In this document: one piece after another, positions 7,223 to 13,908 of the stretch
Position numbering within the stretch: the first letter of the stretch is position 1
Layout: each line of letters begins with the position of its first letter
NCBI GenBank assembly: GCA_003168255.1
Contig: PMSU01000133.1
Span: forward strand, 1 to 37,721
Reading direction: 5' to 3'
DNA: 37,721 nt
Source of the DNA: Actinomycetota bacterium
GTDB taxonomy: Bacteria; Actinomycetota; Actinomycetes; Streptosporangiales; Streptosporangiaceae
Notes under the pieces: generated by a model
The model's database searches: none
Seen by the model: only the letters and a program-made list of their open reading frames with translations
What the model was told of the DNA's origin: nothing
Made by a program: the position numbers and the translations under genes

Positions 7223-7224
7223 CG

Positions 7225-7884
7225 TCACGGTCCGGAGAGCAGCTCGCCAAGCTGGTCCTCGACATCCTCGTTCGTGACGAACAGGAGCTCGTCCCCGCCC
7301 TCGAGCGGGTCATCGTCGTGCGGCACGATGACCCTGCCTTCGCGCAGGATAGCCACCAGGGCGGTGTCCACCGGCCAGTCGATGTCGCCGACGCGCTGGC
7401 CGGCTAGCGGGGCGTCCGGGGGCATGGTGAGTTCCACCAGGTTCGCGTCGCTCTGCCGGAACGTCATCAGCCTCACCAGGTCACCGACGCTGACCGCTTC
7501 CTCGACAAGCGCGGAGAGCAGCCTCGGCGTGGACACGGCGACGTCGATTCCCCACGACTCATTGAAGAGCCACTCGTTCTTGGGGTGATTCACCCGGGCG
7601 ACAACCCGGGGCACGCCGTATTCGGTCTTCGCGAGCAGCGACACGACCAGGTTGGCTTTGTCGTCACCCGTCGCGCAGATCACCACATTGCAGCGCTGTA
7701 GTCCGGCATCGTCCAGCGACGTGATCTCGCAGGCATCGGCGAGCAGCCACTCGGCCCGCGGCACGCTGTCTACCCTGATGGACCTCGGGTTCTTGTCGAT
7801 GAGCAAGACCTCGTGGCCATTTTCCAGCAGCTCGATGGCGATCGACTTGCCGACCGATCCGGCTCCGGCGATGGCGACTCGCAT
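7225..7884 (-). CDS. TrkA-type potassium uptake regulator (second RCK protein)
   Basis: 219 residues. A Rossmann RCK-N domain with the nucleotide-binding loop GAGSVG at residues 7-12 (MRVAIAGAGSVGKSIAIELL), acidic strand-2 end (VLLIDKNP) and CATGDDKANLVVSLLAK. It is followed by a TrkA-C domain (about 135-219: LVELTMPPDAPLAGQRVGDI, then GDELLFVTNEDVEDQL). It gates a Trk/Ktr-type K+ transporter in response to bound nucleotide. The ATG overlaps the stop of the preceding trkA paralogue by one base (TGATG), so the pair is translationally coupled and may form a heteromeric ring. No membrane K+ channel subunit is in the window. Confidence 0.9.
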   Translation of the reverse strand: MRVAIAGAGSVGKSIAIELLENGHEVLLIDKNPRSIRVDSVPRAEWLLADACEITSLDDAGLQRCNVVICATGDDKANLVVSLLAKTEYGVPRVVARVNHPKNEWLFNESWGIDVAVSTPRLLSALVEEAVSVGDLVRLMTFRQSDANLVELTMPPDAPLAGQRVGDIDWPVDTALVAILREGRVIVPHDDDPLEGGDELLFVTNEDVEDQLGELLSGP

Positions 7885-8549
7885 CAGTGGCCTCCCTCGG
7901 TCCGCTTGGCGAAGACGGCAGTGATCCGCTCGAGGTCGCTTTCCTGCGCTATCACGTGCAGCAGGTCGCCCTCCTGAAGTACGGTGCCGGGTTCTGGCAT
8001 GAGTGCCTGACCGAGCCTGGCGATGAACGCGATCCTGGCGCCAGTGGCCTGCTCGAGCACCTTGACCTTCTCGCCGAGCCACCGCTCGGAGTAGGCGACC
8101 TCGGCCAGCACGATCTTCCCGGTCGGGTCACGCCAGAGCGATTCCGCGCCATCGGGCAGCAGCGTGCGCAGCATCTGGTCGGCGGTCCAGCGCACGGTGG
8201 CCACGGTGGGTATGCCGAGCCGCTGGTAGACCTCGGCACGGCGAGGATCGTAGATCCGCGCGGCGACCCGCTGGATGCCGAACGATTCCCGCACCACCCG
8301 GGCCGAGATGATGTTGGAGTTGTCGCCGCTGCTCACCGCCGCGAACGCTTCAGCCTCCTCGATGCCGGCCTCGATGAGCACATCCCGGTCGAAGCCGTAG
8401 CCGGTTATCTTCCGGCCCTTGAAGCCTGAACGGAGCTTGCGGAAGGCGTCCGCATCCTGATCGATGACTGCGACCGAGTGGCCCTGGTCCTCGAGGATGT
8501 GGGCGATGGTCGATCCGACCCGGCCACACCCCATGATCACGATATGCAC
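7884..8549 (-). CDS. TrkA-type potassium uptake regulator (first RCK protein)
   Basis: 221 residues. RCK-N domain with GCGRVGSTIA (dinucleotide loop, residues 7-12 as G-x-G-x-x-G), VIDQDADAFRKL after strand 2 and AVSSGDNSNIISARVVRE. The TrkA-C domain covers roughly 135-215 (KIVLAEVAYSERWLGEKVKV to EGDLLHVIAQ). I start at GTG 8549 because GGAAGGA lies about 6 nt upstream; an ATG at 8582 would add an unconserved 11-residue leader. It is paired with the coupled paralogue at 7225-7884 and divergent from the RNA methyltransferase gene. Confidence 0.9.
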   Translation of the reverse strand: MHIVIMGCGRVGSTIAHILEDQGHSVAVIDQDADAFRKLRSGFKGRKITGYGFDRDVLIEAGIEEAEAFAAVSSGDNSNIISARVVRESFGIQRVAARIYDPRRAEVYQRLGIPTVATVRWTADQMLRTLLPDGAESLWRDPTGKIVLAEVAYSERWLGEKVKVLEQATGARIAFIARLGQALMPEPGTVLQEGDLLHVIAQESDLERITAVFAKRTEGGH

Positions 8550-8670
8550 GGCCGTCCTTCCGGCGATTCGGCTGCCCGCCAACGGTATGCCCTCCTGACA
8601 CGCAGATCAGACTCGGGATCCCTGAACTCGTGTTCTGGCATAAGCTGCACAGCCGGGGGTGTTGACCGGC

Positions 8671-9939
8671 GTGACAGAAATCATTGCGGCGAAGTCCGCC
8701 CCTGCCCAGGGCGAACTGCTCGATCTCACCGTGGGCGAAGTCGCCCACGGTGGCTGGTGCGTTGCCAGGAGCGCCGCAGGAGCCGACCAGGGCAAGGTGG
8801 TATTCGTCCGGCACGCGCTGCCCGGCGAGCGAGTCCGCGCGCGGGTGACAAGCAGCACCGCCAAGTTCGCCCGCGCCGATGCGGTCGAGGTGCTTGAACC
8901 GTCGCCGGACCGGGTCGAGCCGCCCTGTTCGTACGCCCGGCCCGGCGGGTGCGGCGGCTGCGACCTTCAGCATGCCAGCCCGGCCGCGCAGCGGGCGATC
9001 AAGGCCCAGGTCATCAGCCAGCAGCTGCGCCGTATCGCCGGAATCGACCGTGCGGTCGAGGTGGAAGAACTGCCGGGCGATCCGTCCGGCCTGGGCTGGC
9101 GGACCAGGGTCAGCTTCGCCGTCCGTTCCGACGGGACCGCGGGCTTGCGCATGCACCGTTCGCGTCAGGTTGTCGACATCACCGACTGCCTCATCGCGCA
9201 TCCCCTCGTGCGGGACGCTGACGTGCCGCAACAGCGCTGGCCCGGTGCCCGTTCGGTAGAGGTGGCCGTTTCCCCGGGATCGGGGGAACAGTCGGTAGTG
9301 GTGACCGGACCGGGGCCGACGGCCAGGCGGCGCGGCCGCCCCTCCCTCACGCAGCACGCCGCCGGCCGGACCTGGCGGGTGAACACCGGGGTGTTCTGGC
9401 AGGTCCATCCCGGCGCCGCCGATACGCTGACCGGCGCGGTACTCGCCGCACTGCGCCCGCAGCCCGGCGACGTGGCACTCGACTTGTACTGCGGCGCGGG
9501 CCTGTTCGCCGGCGCGCTGGCCGAGGCGGTCGGGCAGACCGGGCTGGTTACCGGGGTGGAGTCTGACGTCGCGGCGGTACGCGACGCGCGCAAGAACTTG
9601 TCCGGCTTCCCGCAGGTCCGGGTGCACCGCGGCGACGCCGCCGACGTGCTGGAGCAGCGCGGGCTCGGCGGCGCCAGCCTGGCCGTCCTCGATCCGCCCA
9701 GAGCGGGCGCCGCGCGCCGGGTCATCGAGCTGCTTGCCTCGCCGGGTGCGGGCGCCCGGTCCGGAGCGGCGACAAGCGGGCTGCGCCGGATCGCCTACGT
9801 CTCCTGCGACCCGGCCACGCTGGCCCGGGACCTAGCGATATTCGGCGAGCTGGGATGGCAGCTTGACGACCTGCGCGCGTTCGATGCCTTCCCGATGACG
9901 CACCATGTCGAGTGCATCGCCACCCTGGCCCGCTGCTAG
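8671..9939 (+). CDS. TRAM-domain RNA 5-methyluridine methyltransferase (RlmCD/TrmA family)
   Basis: 422 residues. An N-terminal TRAM RNA-binding domain (about 10-75, LLDLTVGEVAHGGWCVAR) is followed by an Fe-S-type cysteine set (Cys86, Cys94, Cys97: PCSYARPGGCGGCDLQH). Then come SAM motif I (LDLYCGAGLFAGALA), the acidic loop (VTGVESD), LDPPRAG and the catalytic-cysteine motif YVSCDPATLARDL. The C-terminus HHVECIATLAR is typical. It should methylate C5 of a uridine in 23S rRNA or tRNA; the exact site cannot be told. GTG 8671 is preferred (GGGGG 11 nt upstream); GTG 8659 is an alternative. A CATAAGCT -10-like box lies at 8639-8646. Its stop codon lies inside a 21-bp tandem repeat. Confidence 0.9.
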   Translation: MTEIIAAKSAPAQGELLDLTVGEVAHGGWCVARSAAGADQGKVVFVRHALPGERVRARVTSSTAKFARADAVEVLEPSPDRVEPPCSYARPGGCGGCDLQHASPAAQRAIKAQVISQQLRRIAGIDRAVEVEELPGDPSGLGWRTRVSFAVRSDGTAGLRMHRSRQVVDITDCLIAHPLVRDADVPQQRWPGARSVEVAVSPGSGEQSVVVTGPGPTARRRGRPSLTQHAAGRTWRVNTGVFWQVHPGAADTLTGAVLAALRPQPGDVALDLYCGAGLFAGALAEAVGQTGLVTGVESDVAAVRDARKNLSGFPQVRVHRGDAADVLEQRGLGGASLAVLDPPRAGAARRVIELLASPGAGARSGAATSGLRRIAYVSCDPATLARDLAIFGELGWQLDDLRAFDAFPMTHHVECIATLARC

Positions 9940-9970
9940 CTCCGCCTGGCCCGCTGCTAGCTCCGCCTGG
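9924..9970 (+). repeat. 21-bp tandem duplication spanning the methyltransferase stop codon
   Basis: Two exact 21-bp units, 9924-9944 and 9945-9965, are built on CTGGCCCGCTGCTAG, with a partial third CCTGG at 9966-9970. The first unit encodes the last residues and TAG stop (9937-9939) of the upstream gene; the second is its intergenic copy. Confidence 0.9.
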
Positions 9971-10052
9971 TGCGTGCGGGGCGGTGGGGGCAGGTGGGGC
10001 GGATGTGACTGCTGGGTATGACTGGCAGGACGCGTGAAGGCAAGGTCCGGGT

Positions 10053-10100
10053 ATGGATGTGAATCCACCCCCCATCGGTGGGGGGCTGCGTCACATTCAT
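10053..10100 (+). terminator. Stem-loop, copy B of the repeated hairpin element
   Basis: ATGGATGTGA (10053-10062) pairs with TCACATTCAT (10091-10100) through 10 bp including one G-U. Inside, CCCCCC (10068-10073) can pair with GGGGGG (10080-10085). The order GATGTG, AAT, C-rich, GGTGGGGGGCT, CACAT matches the hairpin at 73-126. It lies after the RNA methyltransferase gene and could terminate it. No gene is supported in 9940-10231. Confidence 0.5.
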
Positions 10101-10115
10101 GATGGCGGATGCGGC

Positions 10116-10158
10116 GCGGCCCGCTGGGCGCGGCCCGCTGGGGCGCCGCCCGCTGGGC
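10116..10158 (+). repeat. Three 14-15 bp GC-rich tandem units
   Basis: Units built on GCGGCCCGCTGGGC occur at 10116-10129, 10130-10144 and 10145-10158 (the last as GCCGCCCGCTGGGC). The array lies between hairpin copy B and the F420 oxidoreductase promoter. Confidence 0.7.
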
Positions 10159-10218
10159 GTGCGGCAGGCTCCGGGCCTCGCCGAGCGCCCTGGCCGGCGC
10201 CAGCCGTTCGGAATGGGA

Positions 10219-10224
10219 CAAGAT
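10219..10224 (+). promoter_or_regulatory. Possible leaderless -10 box for the LLM-class gene
   Basis: CAAGAT lies 7 nt before ATG 10232. No ribosome-binding site precedes that ATG, and the family's conserved N-terminus begins there. Confidence 0.35.
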
Positions 10225-10231
10225 GAGACGC

Positions 10232-11164
10232 ATGCGACTACGGATCTTTACAGAGCCACAGCAGGGAGCCGACTACGCGACGCTGCGGCGGGTGGCGCAG
10301 GCGGCGGAGCAGCTTGGCTTCGATGCGTTCTTCCGCTCCGACCATTACCTGAAGATGGGCGATGTCAGCGGGCTGCCCGGCCCGACCGATGCGTGGGCGA
10401 CGCTGGCCGCGCTGGCCGTCGAGACGAGCCGGATCCGGCTCGGCACGCTGATGAGCCCCGCGACATTCCGGCTGCCAGGGCCGCTGGCCGTGACCGTGGC
10501 TCAGGTGGACCAGATGAGTGGCGGGCGGGTCGAACTTGGGCTCGGCAGTGGCTGGTACGACACCGAGCATGCTGCCTACGGGATCCCGTTCCCGCCGCTC
10601 GCGGAGCGATTCGACCGGCTCGAGGAGCAGCTTGCGATCATCACCGGCTTGTGGGCGACGCCCGCGGGGGAGAAGTTCTCCTTCCGCGGCTCGCACTACC
10701 AGGTGACGGACTCTCCGGCGCTGCCCAAGCCCGTGCAGCGGCCGCGTCCGCCGGTGCTGATCGGCGGGGCAGGCCCGAAGCGGACTCCGCGGCTGGCGGC
10801 CGCCTACGCCGACGAGTACAACGTGCCGTTCAGCGGGCTGGATGAGTCGGCGGCCGCGTTCGGCCGGGTGCGCGAGGCATGCGCGGCGGCGGGCCGGGAC
10901 GCCTCGTCGCTGCGCTACTCGGTGGCGCATCGGGTGTGCTGCGGCCGGGACGCCGCCGAGCTGGAGCGGCGGGCTGCCGCGATCGGCGAGCAGGTCAGCG
11001 AGCTGCGTGAGCACGCAGTGGCCGGGACGCCCGCCGAGATCACTGACCAGCTCGGACGGTACGGCGAGATCGGGGCGGACTGTGTCTATCTCCAGGTTCT
11101 CGATCTGGATGATCTTGATCACCTTGAGCTGATCGCGGCCGAGGTGCTGCCCCAGGTGGCGTGA
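10232..11164 (+). CDS. LLM-class F420-dependent oxidoreductase
   Basis: 310 residues, luciferase-like monooxygenase (TIM-barrel) fold of the F420-using actinobacterial type. Visible features are MRLRIFTEPQQGADYATLRRV at the N-terminus, FDAFFRSDHYLKMGD, SRIRLGTLMSPATFRLPGPLAV, the conserved SGGRVELGLGSGWYDTEHAAYG cofactor-binding stretch and PVLIGGAGPKRTPRLAA. It would transfer hydride between F420 and an unknown organic substrate. ATG 10232 is chosen (CAAGAT box 7 nt upstream); ATG 10223 would add three residues. The next gene downstream, in the same direction, is a PPOX-type F420 protein, so two F420-linked enzymes are adjacent. Confidence 0.9.
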   Translation: MRLRIFTEPQQGADYATLRRVAQAAEQLGFDAFFRSDHYLKMGDVSGLPGPTDAWATLAALAVETSRIRLGTLMSPATFRLPGPLAVTVAQVDQMSGGRVELGLGSGWYDTEHAAYGIPFPPLAERFDRLEEQLAIITGLWATPAGEKFSFRGSHYQVTDSPALPKPVQRPRPPVLIGGAGPKRTPRLAAAYADEYNVPFSGLDESAAAFGRVREACAAAGRDASSLRYSVAHRVCCGRDAAELERRAAAIGEQVSELREHAVAGTPAEITDQLGRYGEIGADCVYLQVLDLDDLDHLELIAAEVLPQVA

Positions 11165-11242
11165 TCCGCGCATCCCGGCCAGAGCCGGCCCGGCCCGGCT
11201 CGGGCCGGAACGGGCAAAACGCAGCGGGAGGAGTGGTCTTCG

Positions 11243-11665
11243 CTGAAGCTCACGGCCGATGAAGCGCGCGGACGGCTCGGTGCGGCGCGGGTGGCCCGGC
11301 TGGCCACCGTCGGCGGGCCGGGGCCGCCGCACCTCGTGCCCGTCACCTTCGTGCTGCACGGTGACCGCATCTACAGTGCGGTCGATAGCAAGCCCAAGAC
11401 AACCCGTGACCTGCGCCGGCTTCGCAATATCCGGGCGCATCCGCAGGTCGCGGTGCTGGCCGATCACTACGAGGAAGACTGGTCGCGGCTGTGGTGGGTG
11501 CGGGCAGACGGCCGGGCGTCCATCCTGGACGCGCCGGGGGAGATGGCCGCGCCCATCGGGCTGCTGGCCGAGCGGTATCCGCAGTATGGCCACAGCCCGC
11601 CGGCCGGTCCGGTGGTCTGCGTTCTGGTGAGACGATGGAGCGGCTGGGCGGCCTCGAGCGACTAG
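11243..11665 (+). CDS. PPOX-class F420-dependent protein (Rv0121c/TIGR03668-like), probable CTG start
   Basis: 140 residues, split-barrel flavin/deazaflavin-binding fold. The family hallmark is at the N-terminus: (L)KLTADEARGRLGAARVARLATVGGPGPPHLVPVTFVL, then KTTRDLRRLRNIRAHPQVAVL and WVRADGRASI. From the preceding stop (11162-11164) to 11290 this frame contains no ATG, GTG or TTG. A strong GGGAGGAG site (11226-11233) lies 9 nt before CTG 11243, exactly where the family N-terminus begins. The only alternative, GTG 11291, would delete the first 16 conserved residues. It probably binds F420 and acts with the adjacent LLM enzyme or independently; the substrate is unknown. Confidence 0.85.
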   Translation: MKLTADEARGRLGAARVARLATVGGPGPPHLVPVTFVLHGDRIYSAVDSKPKTTRDLRRLRNIRAHPQVAVLADHYEEDWSRLWWVRADGRASILDAPGEMAAPIGLLAERYPQYGHSPPAGPVVCVLVRRWSGWAASSD

Positions 11666-11734
11666 CGGTACCCTGCTCCGCGGCCTCTGGGCGTGAGCCC
11701 CCGGCACCGCACCGCCGGCGGAGGATGATGCAAC

Positions 11735-12064
11735 GTGGAATCTGGAAATCCGATATCGATCGGCCAGGCCGCAGCGGCCTTGCCGGGACCCTGGCAGCCG
11801 CGTGACGTGGTCACGGTCAACGAGGCAGTGCTGCGCATCGCCAGGCTCGAAGGAGAGTTTCCCTGGCACCATCACGAGGAAGACGAGCTCTTTCTCTGCT
11901 GGGATGGCAGCTTCCGCATCGAGATGGAGGGGCAGGAGCCGGTCACCCTCAGCGCAGGCGAGCTGTTCGTGGTGCCTCGCGGGATTCGGCATCGCCCCGT
12001 GGCCAGCCAGGTCGCGCACGCTCTGCTGCTTGAGCGGCCTGAGACCCAGCAATACGGGAACTAG
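11735..12064 (+). CDS. Cupin-domain protein
   Basis: 109 residues, single conserved beta-barrel. Metal-site motif 1 is WHHHEEDELFLCWDG (His45/His47, Glu51) and motif 2 is LFVVPRGIRHRPVA (His86). The spacing is that of small bicupin-like mannose-6-phosphate isomerase/cupin_2 proteins. GGAGGA lies 9 nt before the GTG start. It follows the PPOX-type gene by about 70 nt on the same strand. Such cupins may be isomerases, dioxygenases or sensors, and nothing here discriminates among them. Confidence 0.85.
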   Translation: MESGNPISIGQAAAALPGPWQPRDVVTVNEAVLRIARLEGEFPWHHHEEDELFLCWDGSFRIEMEGQEPVTLSAGELFVVPRGIRHRPVASQVAHALLLERPETQQYGN

Positions 12065-12256
12065 CAGGCTGCCGTGCTGGATCGGCGGCTGAAGCTAAGT
12101 GCGGTATAGCCCTGTCACCTCGGTCAAATCCCGGTCTGGAACGGACAGTGAATATGACAACCAGCTAGCAGTTGAGCCTGGTGGTTCGCCGGTGACCTGC
12201 GGTTTGCGGGTCTGGGGAATGAGTGCGATGGTGAATCGGTGGTTCCCATTGCGCCG

Positions 12257-12892
12257 ATGACACACCGGACTCGGCTAGTTGTCGGCCTGGCTATCACGGG
12301 CGCCATTCCGCTCACCGTGGGCGTGATCCTGTGGGTCATCGGCTCGGCCATGCGGACGGCGTACCACGGCGGCTGGAGCGGGCCAGCCGACGTCGGCGAA
12401 GTGATGGTGCTCGCCGGGTTGGTCTGCGGCTTGGCCCTGTTCGTATTCGCGGCCGCCGAGCAGCGCAGGATGCCGCGCGGGCCGACGGGCTGGGCCGATG
12501 CGAGCTTGCAGCGAGGCGAGCAGGCCCTTATGCCGCTGGACTCGCCTGAGCACCAGGCATTCTTGGCGGATCCGCAGCCGATGCCGGTTCGGCTGGCCGG
12601 GCCGGGCGTGCCCCCCGGTGGCGTCCCGCCTGCGGACCCGGTGTATCCGCAAGCTGGGGAGTTTTACCCGCCAGCGGGAGAGGCGCATCCGTTAGCGGGA
12701 GCGGCTTATCCGCCCGCGGGACAGGTGTATCCGCCGGCGGCGGGGCCGTGGCCGGACCAGGGGATGCCGCAAGCCTGGATCCCCCCGCCCGGCCTGGGAG
12801 CGCCAACCGGCCCGGGGTATCGCGACAATCCGGAATTCCCCCGTGAACGGGGATTCCCGGTTCCCCCCGAAGCACCAGGCGAAGCTGAGTAA
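12257..12892 (+). CDS. Small membrane protein with proline-rich repeat tail
   Basis: About 211 residues from ATG 12257; GTG 12239 would add six. Two hydrophobic helices (LVVGLAITGAIPLTVGVILW and VMVLAGLVCGLALFVFAAA) are followed by a long cytoplasm-like tail. The tail has imperfect six-residue repeats of the form Y-P-x-A-G-x (YPQAGE, YPPAGE, HPLAGA, YPPAGQ, YPPAAG) and ends in a Pro/Gly-rich acidic segment. I do not recognise a family. There is no strong ribosome-binding site; GATGGT lies 6 nt before the GTG and could be a -10 box. The 12065-12256 gap shows nothing else I can support. Confidence 0.6.
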   Translation: MTHRTRLVVGLAITGAIPLTVGVILWVIGSAMRTAYHGGWSGPADVGEVMVLAGLVCGLALFVFAAAEQRRMPRGPTGWADASLQRGEQALMPLDSPEHQAFLADPQPMPVRLAGPGVPPGGVPPADPVYPQAGEFYPPAGEAHPLAGAAYPPAGQVYPPAAGPWPDQGMPQAWIPPPGLGAPTGPGYRDNPEFPRERGFPVPPEAPGEAE

Positions 12893-12961
12893 GGCCAGAT
12901 GTAACGGGATGGCCGTGGAGCAGGCAAAAGAGGCCAGGCTCTGGCACAGTGGGGGTCTGCG

Positions 12962-13023
12962 CGCAGGTCCCGGCATGGCAGCTGGACTGACCGCAGGTCC
13001 TGGGCGCGGCAAGCGGGACTGAC
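12962..13023 (+). repeat. Two decayed ~31-bp direct repeats in an intergenic gap
   Basis: CGCAGGTCC begins each copy (about 12962 and 12992) and GGACTGAC ends each, with a weaker third start at about 13024 (CGCGGATCC). They sit in the 264-bp gap before the beta-phosphoglucomutase gene, where I see no gene. Confidence 0.5.
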
Positions 13024-13156
13024 CGCGGATCCCGGGACCGACGGCGGGCCGCGCGCAGCGGCGAGTGCGGGTCTGGGCGCAGCGGGGGGCCGTGCCCCGA
13101 CCCCAAGATCCACCGCGAGCCGAAGGCGGGCTCTCGTACAGGGCGGAGAAGGGTGA

Positions 13157-13897
13157 ATGCTGGGACTTCCTGACGCGACGCTGGCGTGCCTGTTCGACCT
13201 GGACGGCGTCGTTACCCAAACGGCGCTTGTCCACGCGGCCGCATGGAAGGAAACGTTCGACGAGTTCCTCCGAGAGCGAGCGAACCAGACCGGTACCGCG
13301 TTCGTGCCATTCGACAAGGTGCGCGAGTACGACCGGTACGTGGACGGCAAGCCGCGGCTGGCCGGCACCCGGTCGTTCCTGGCGGCGCGCGGCATCGAGC
13401 TTCCCGAGGGGGACCAGGACGACCCGCCCACCGCGCACACCGTCAACGGGCTGAGCAATCGCAAGAACGCGCTGGTGCTCGAGATGATCGAAAAGCAGGG
13501 TGTCCAGGTGTACGAGGGCTCGGTGCGCTACATCAGGCGAGTCCGTGCAGCGGGCCTGAGCACCGCGGTGGTCTCGTCGAGCGCCAACACCGTCCAGGTG
13601 CTCGACGTCGCCGGGATCGCCGACCTGTTCGACGCGCGCATCGACGGCGTGATCGCCAAGGAGCAAGGACTGGCAGGCAAGCCAGCCCCGGACACGTTCC
13701 TCGCCGGAGCGAAGGCGCTGGGCGTGGCGCCCGCCCGCGCCGTGGTATTCGAGGACGCACTCGCAGGCGTCGAAGCGGGCCGGGCCGGCCATTTCGGCCT
13801 CGTCGTGGGCGTGAACAGGACGGGCCAGGCACAAGCGCTGGCCGAACATGGCGCGGACATCGTGGTCAGCGACCTCGAGGAGCTGCTGGGCAAGTGA
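13157..13897 (+). CDS. pgmB: Beta-phosphoglucomutase family HAD hydrolase
   Basis: 246 residues, HAD superfamily with an alpha-helical cap. HAD motif 1 is LFDLDGVVTQT (nucleophile Asp and acid/base Asp two residues on), motif 2 is VVSSSANT, the motif 3 lysine is in AGKPAPDTF, and motif 4 is VFEDALAGVEAG. The cap has the phrases YDRYVDGKPRLAGTRSFL and NGLSNRKN, which mark beta-phosphoglucomutase-type enzymes. It converts beta-glucose-1-phosphate to glucose-6-phosphate. It is 11 nt upstream of a GH65 phosphorylase gene that makes beta-glucose-1-phosphate, which supports the assignment. AGAAGGG lies just before the ATG. Confidence 0.92.
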   Translation: MLGLPDATLACLFDLDGVVTQTALVHAAAWKETFDEFLRERANQTGTAFVPFDKVREYDRYVDGKPRLAGTRSFLAARGIELPEGDQDDPPTAHTVNGLSNRKNALVLEMIEKQGVQVYEGSVRYIRRVRAAGLSTAVVSSSANTVQVLDVAGIADLFDARIDGVIAKEQGLAGKPAPDTFLAGAKALGVAPARAVVFEDALAGVEAGRAGHFGLVVGVNRTGQAQALAEHGADIVVSDLEELLGK

Positions 13898-13908
13898 GAA
13901 AGGACGCG

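Noticed and set aside
10238..12052. 604-residue open frame on the minus strand
   Set aside because: It lies antisense to the F420 oxidoreductase, PPOX and cupin genes, has no recognisable domain, and long antisense frames are expected at this GC content.
13186..13908. 241-codon upstream extension of the GH65 frame
   Set aside because: It overlaps pgmB in another frame, whereas ATG 13909 has a ribosome-binding site and the conserved domain starts later.
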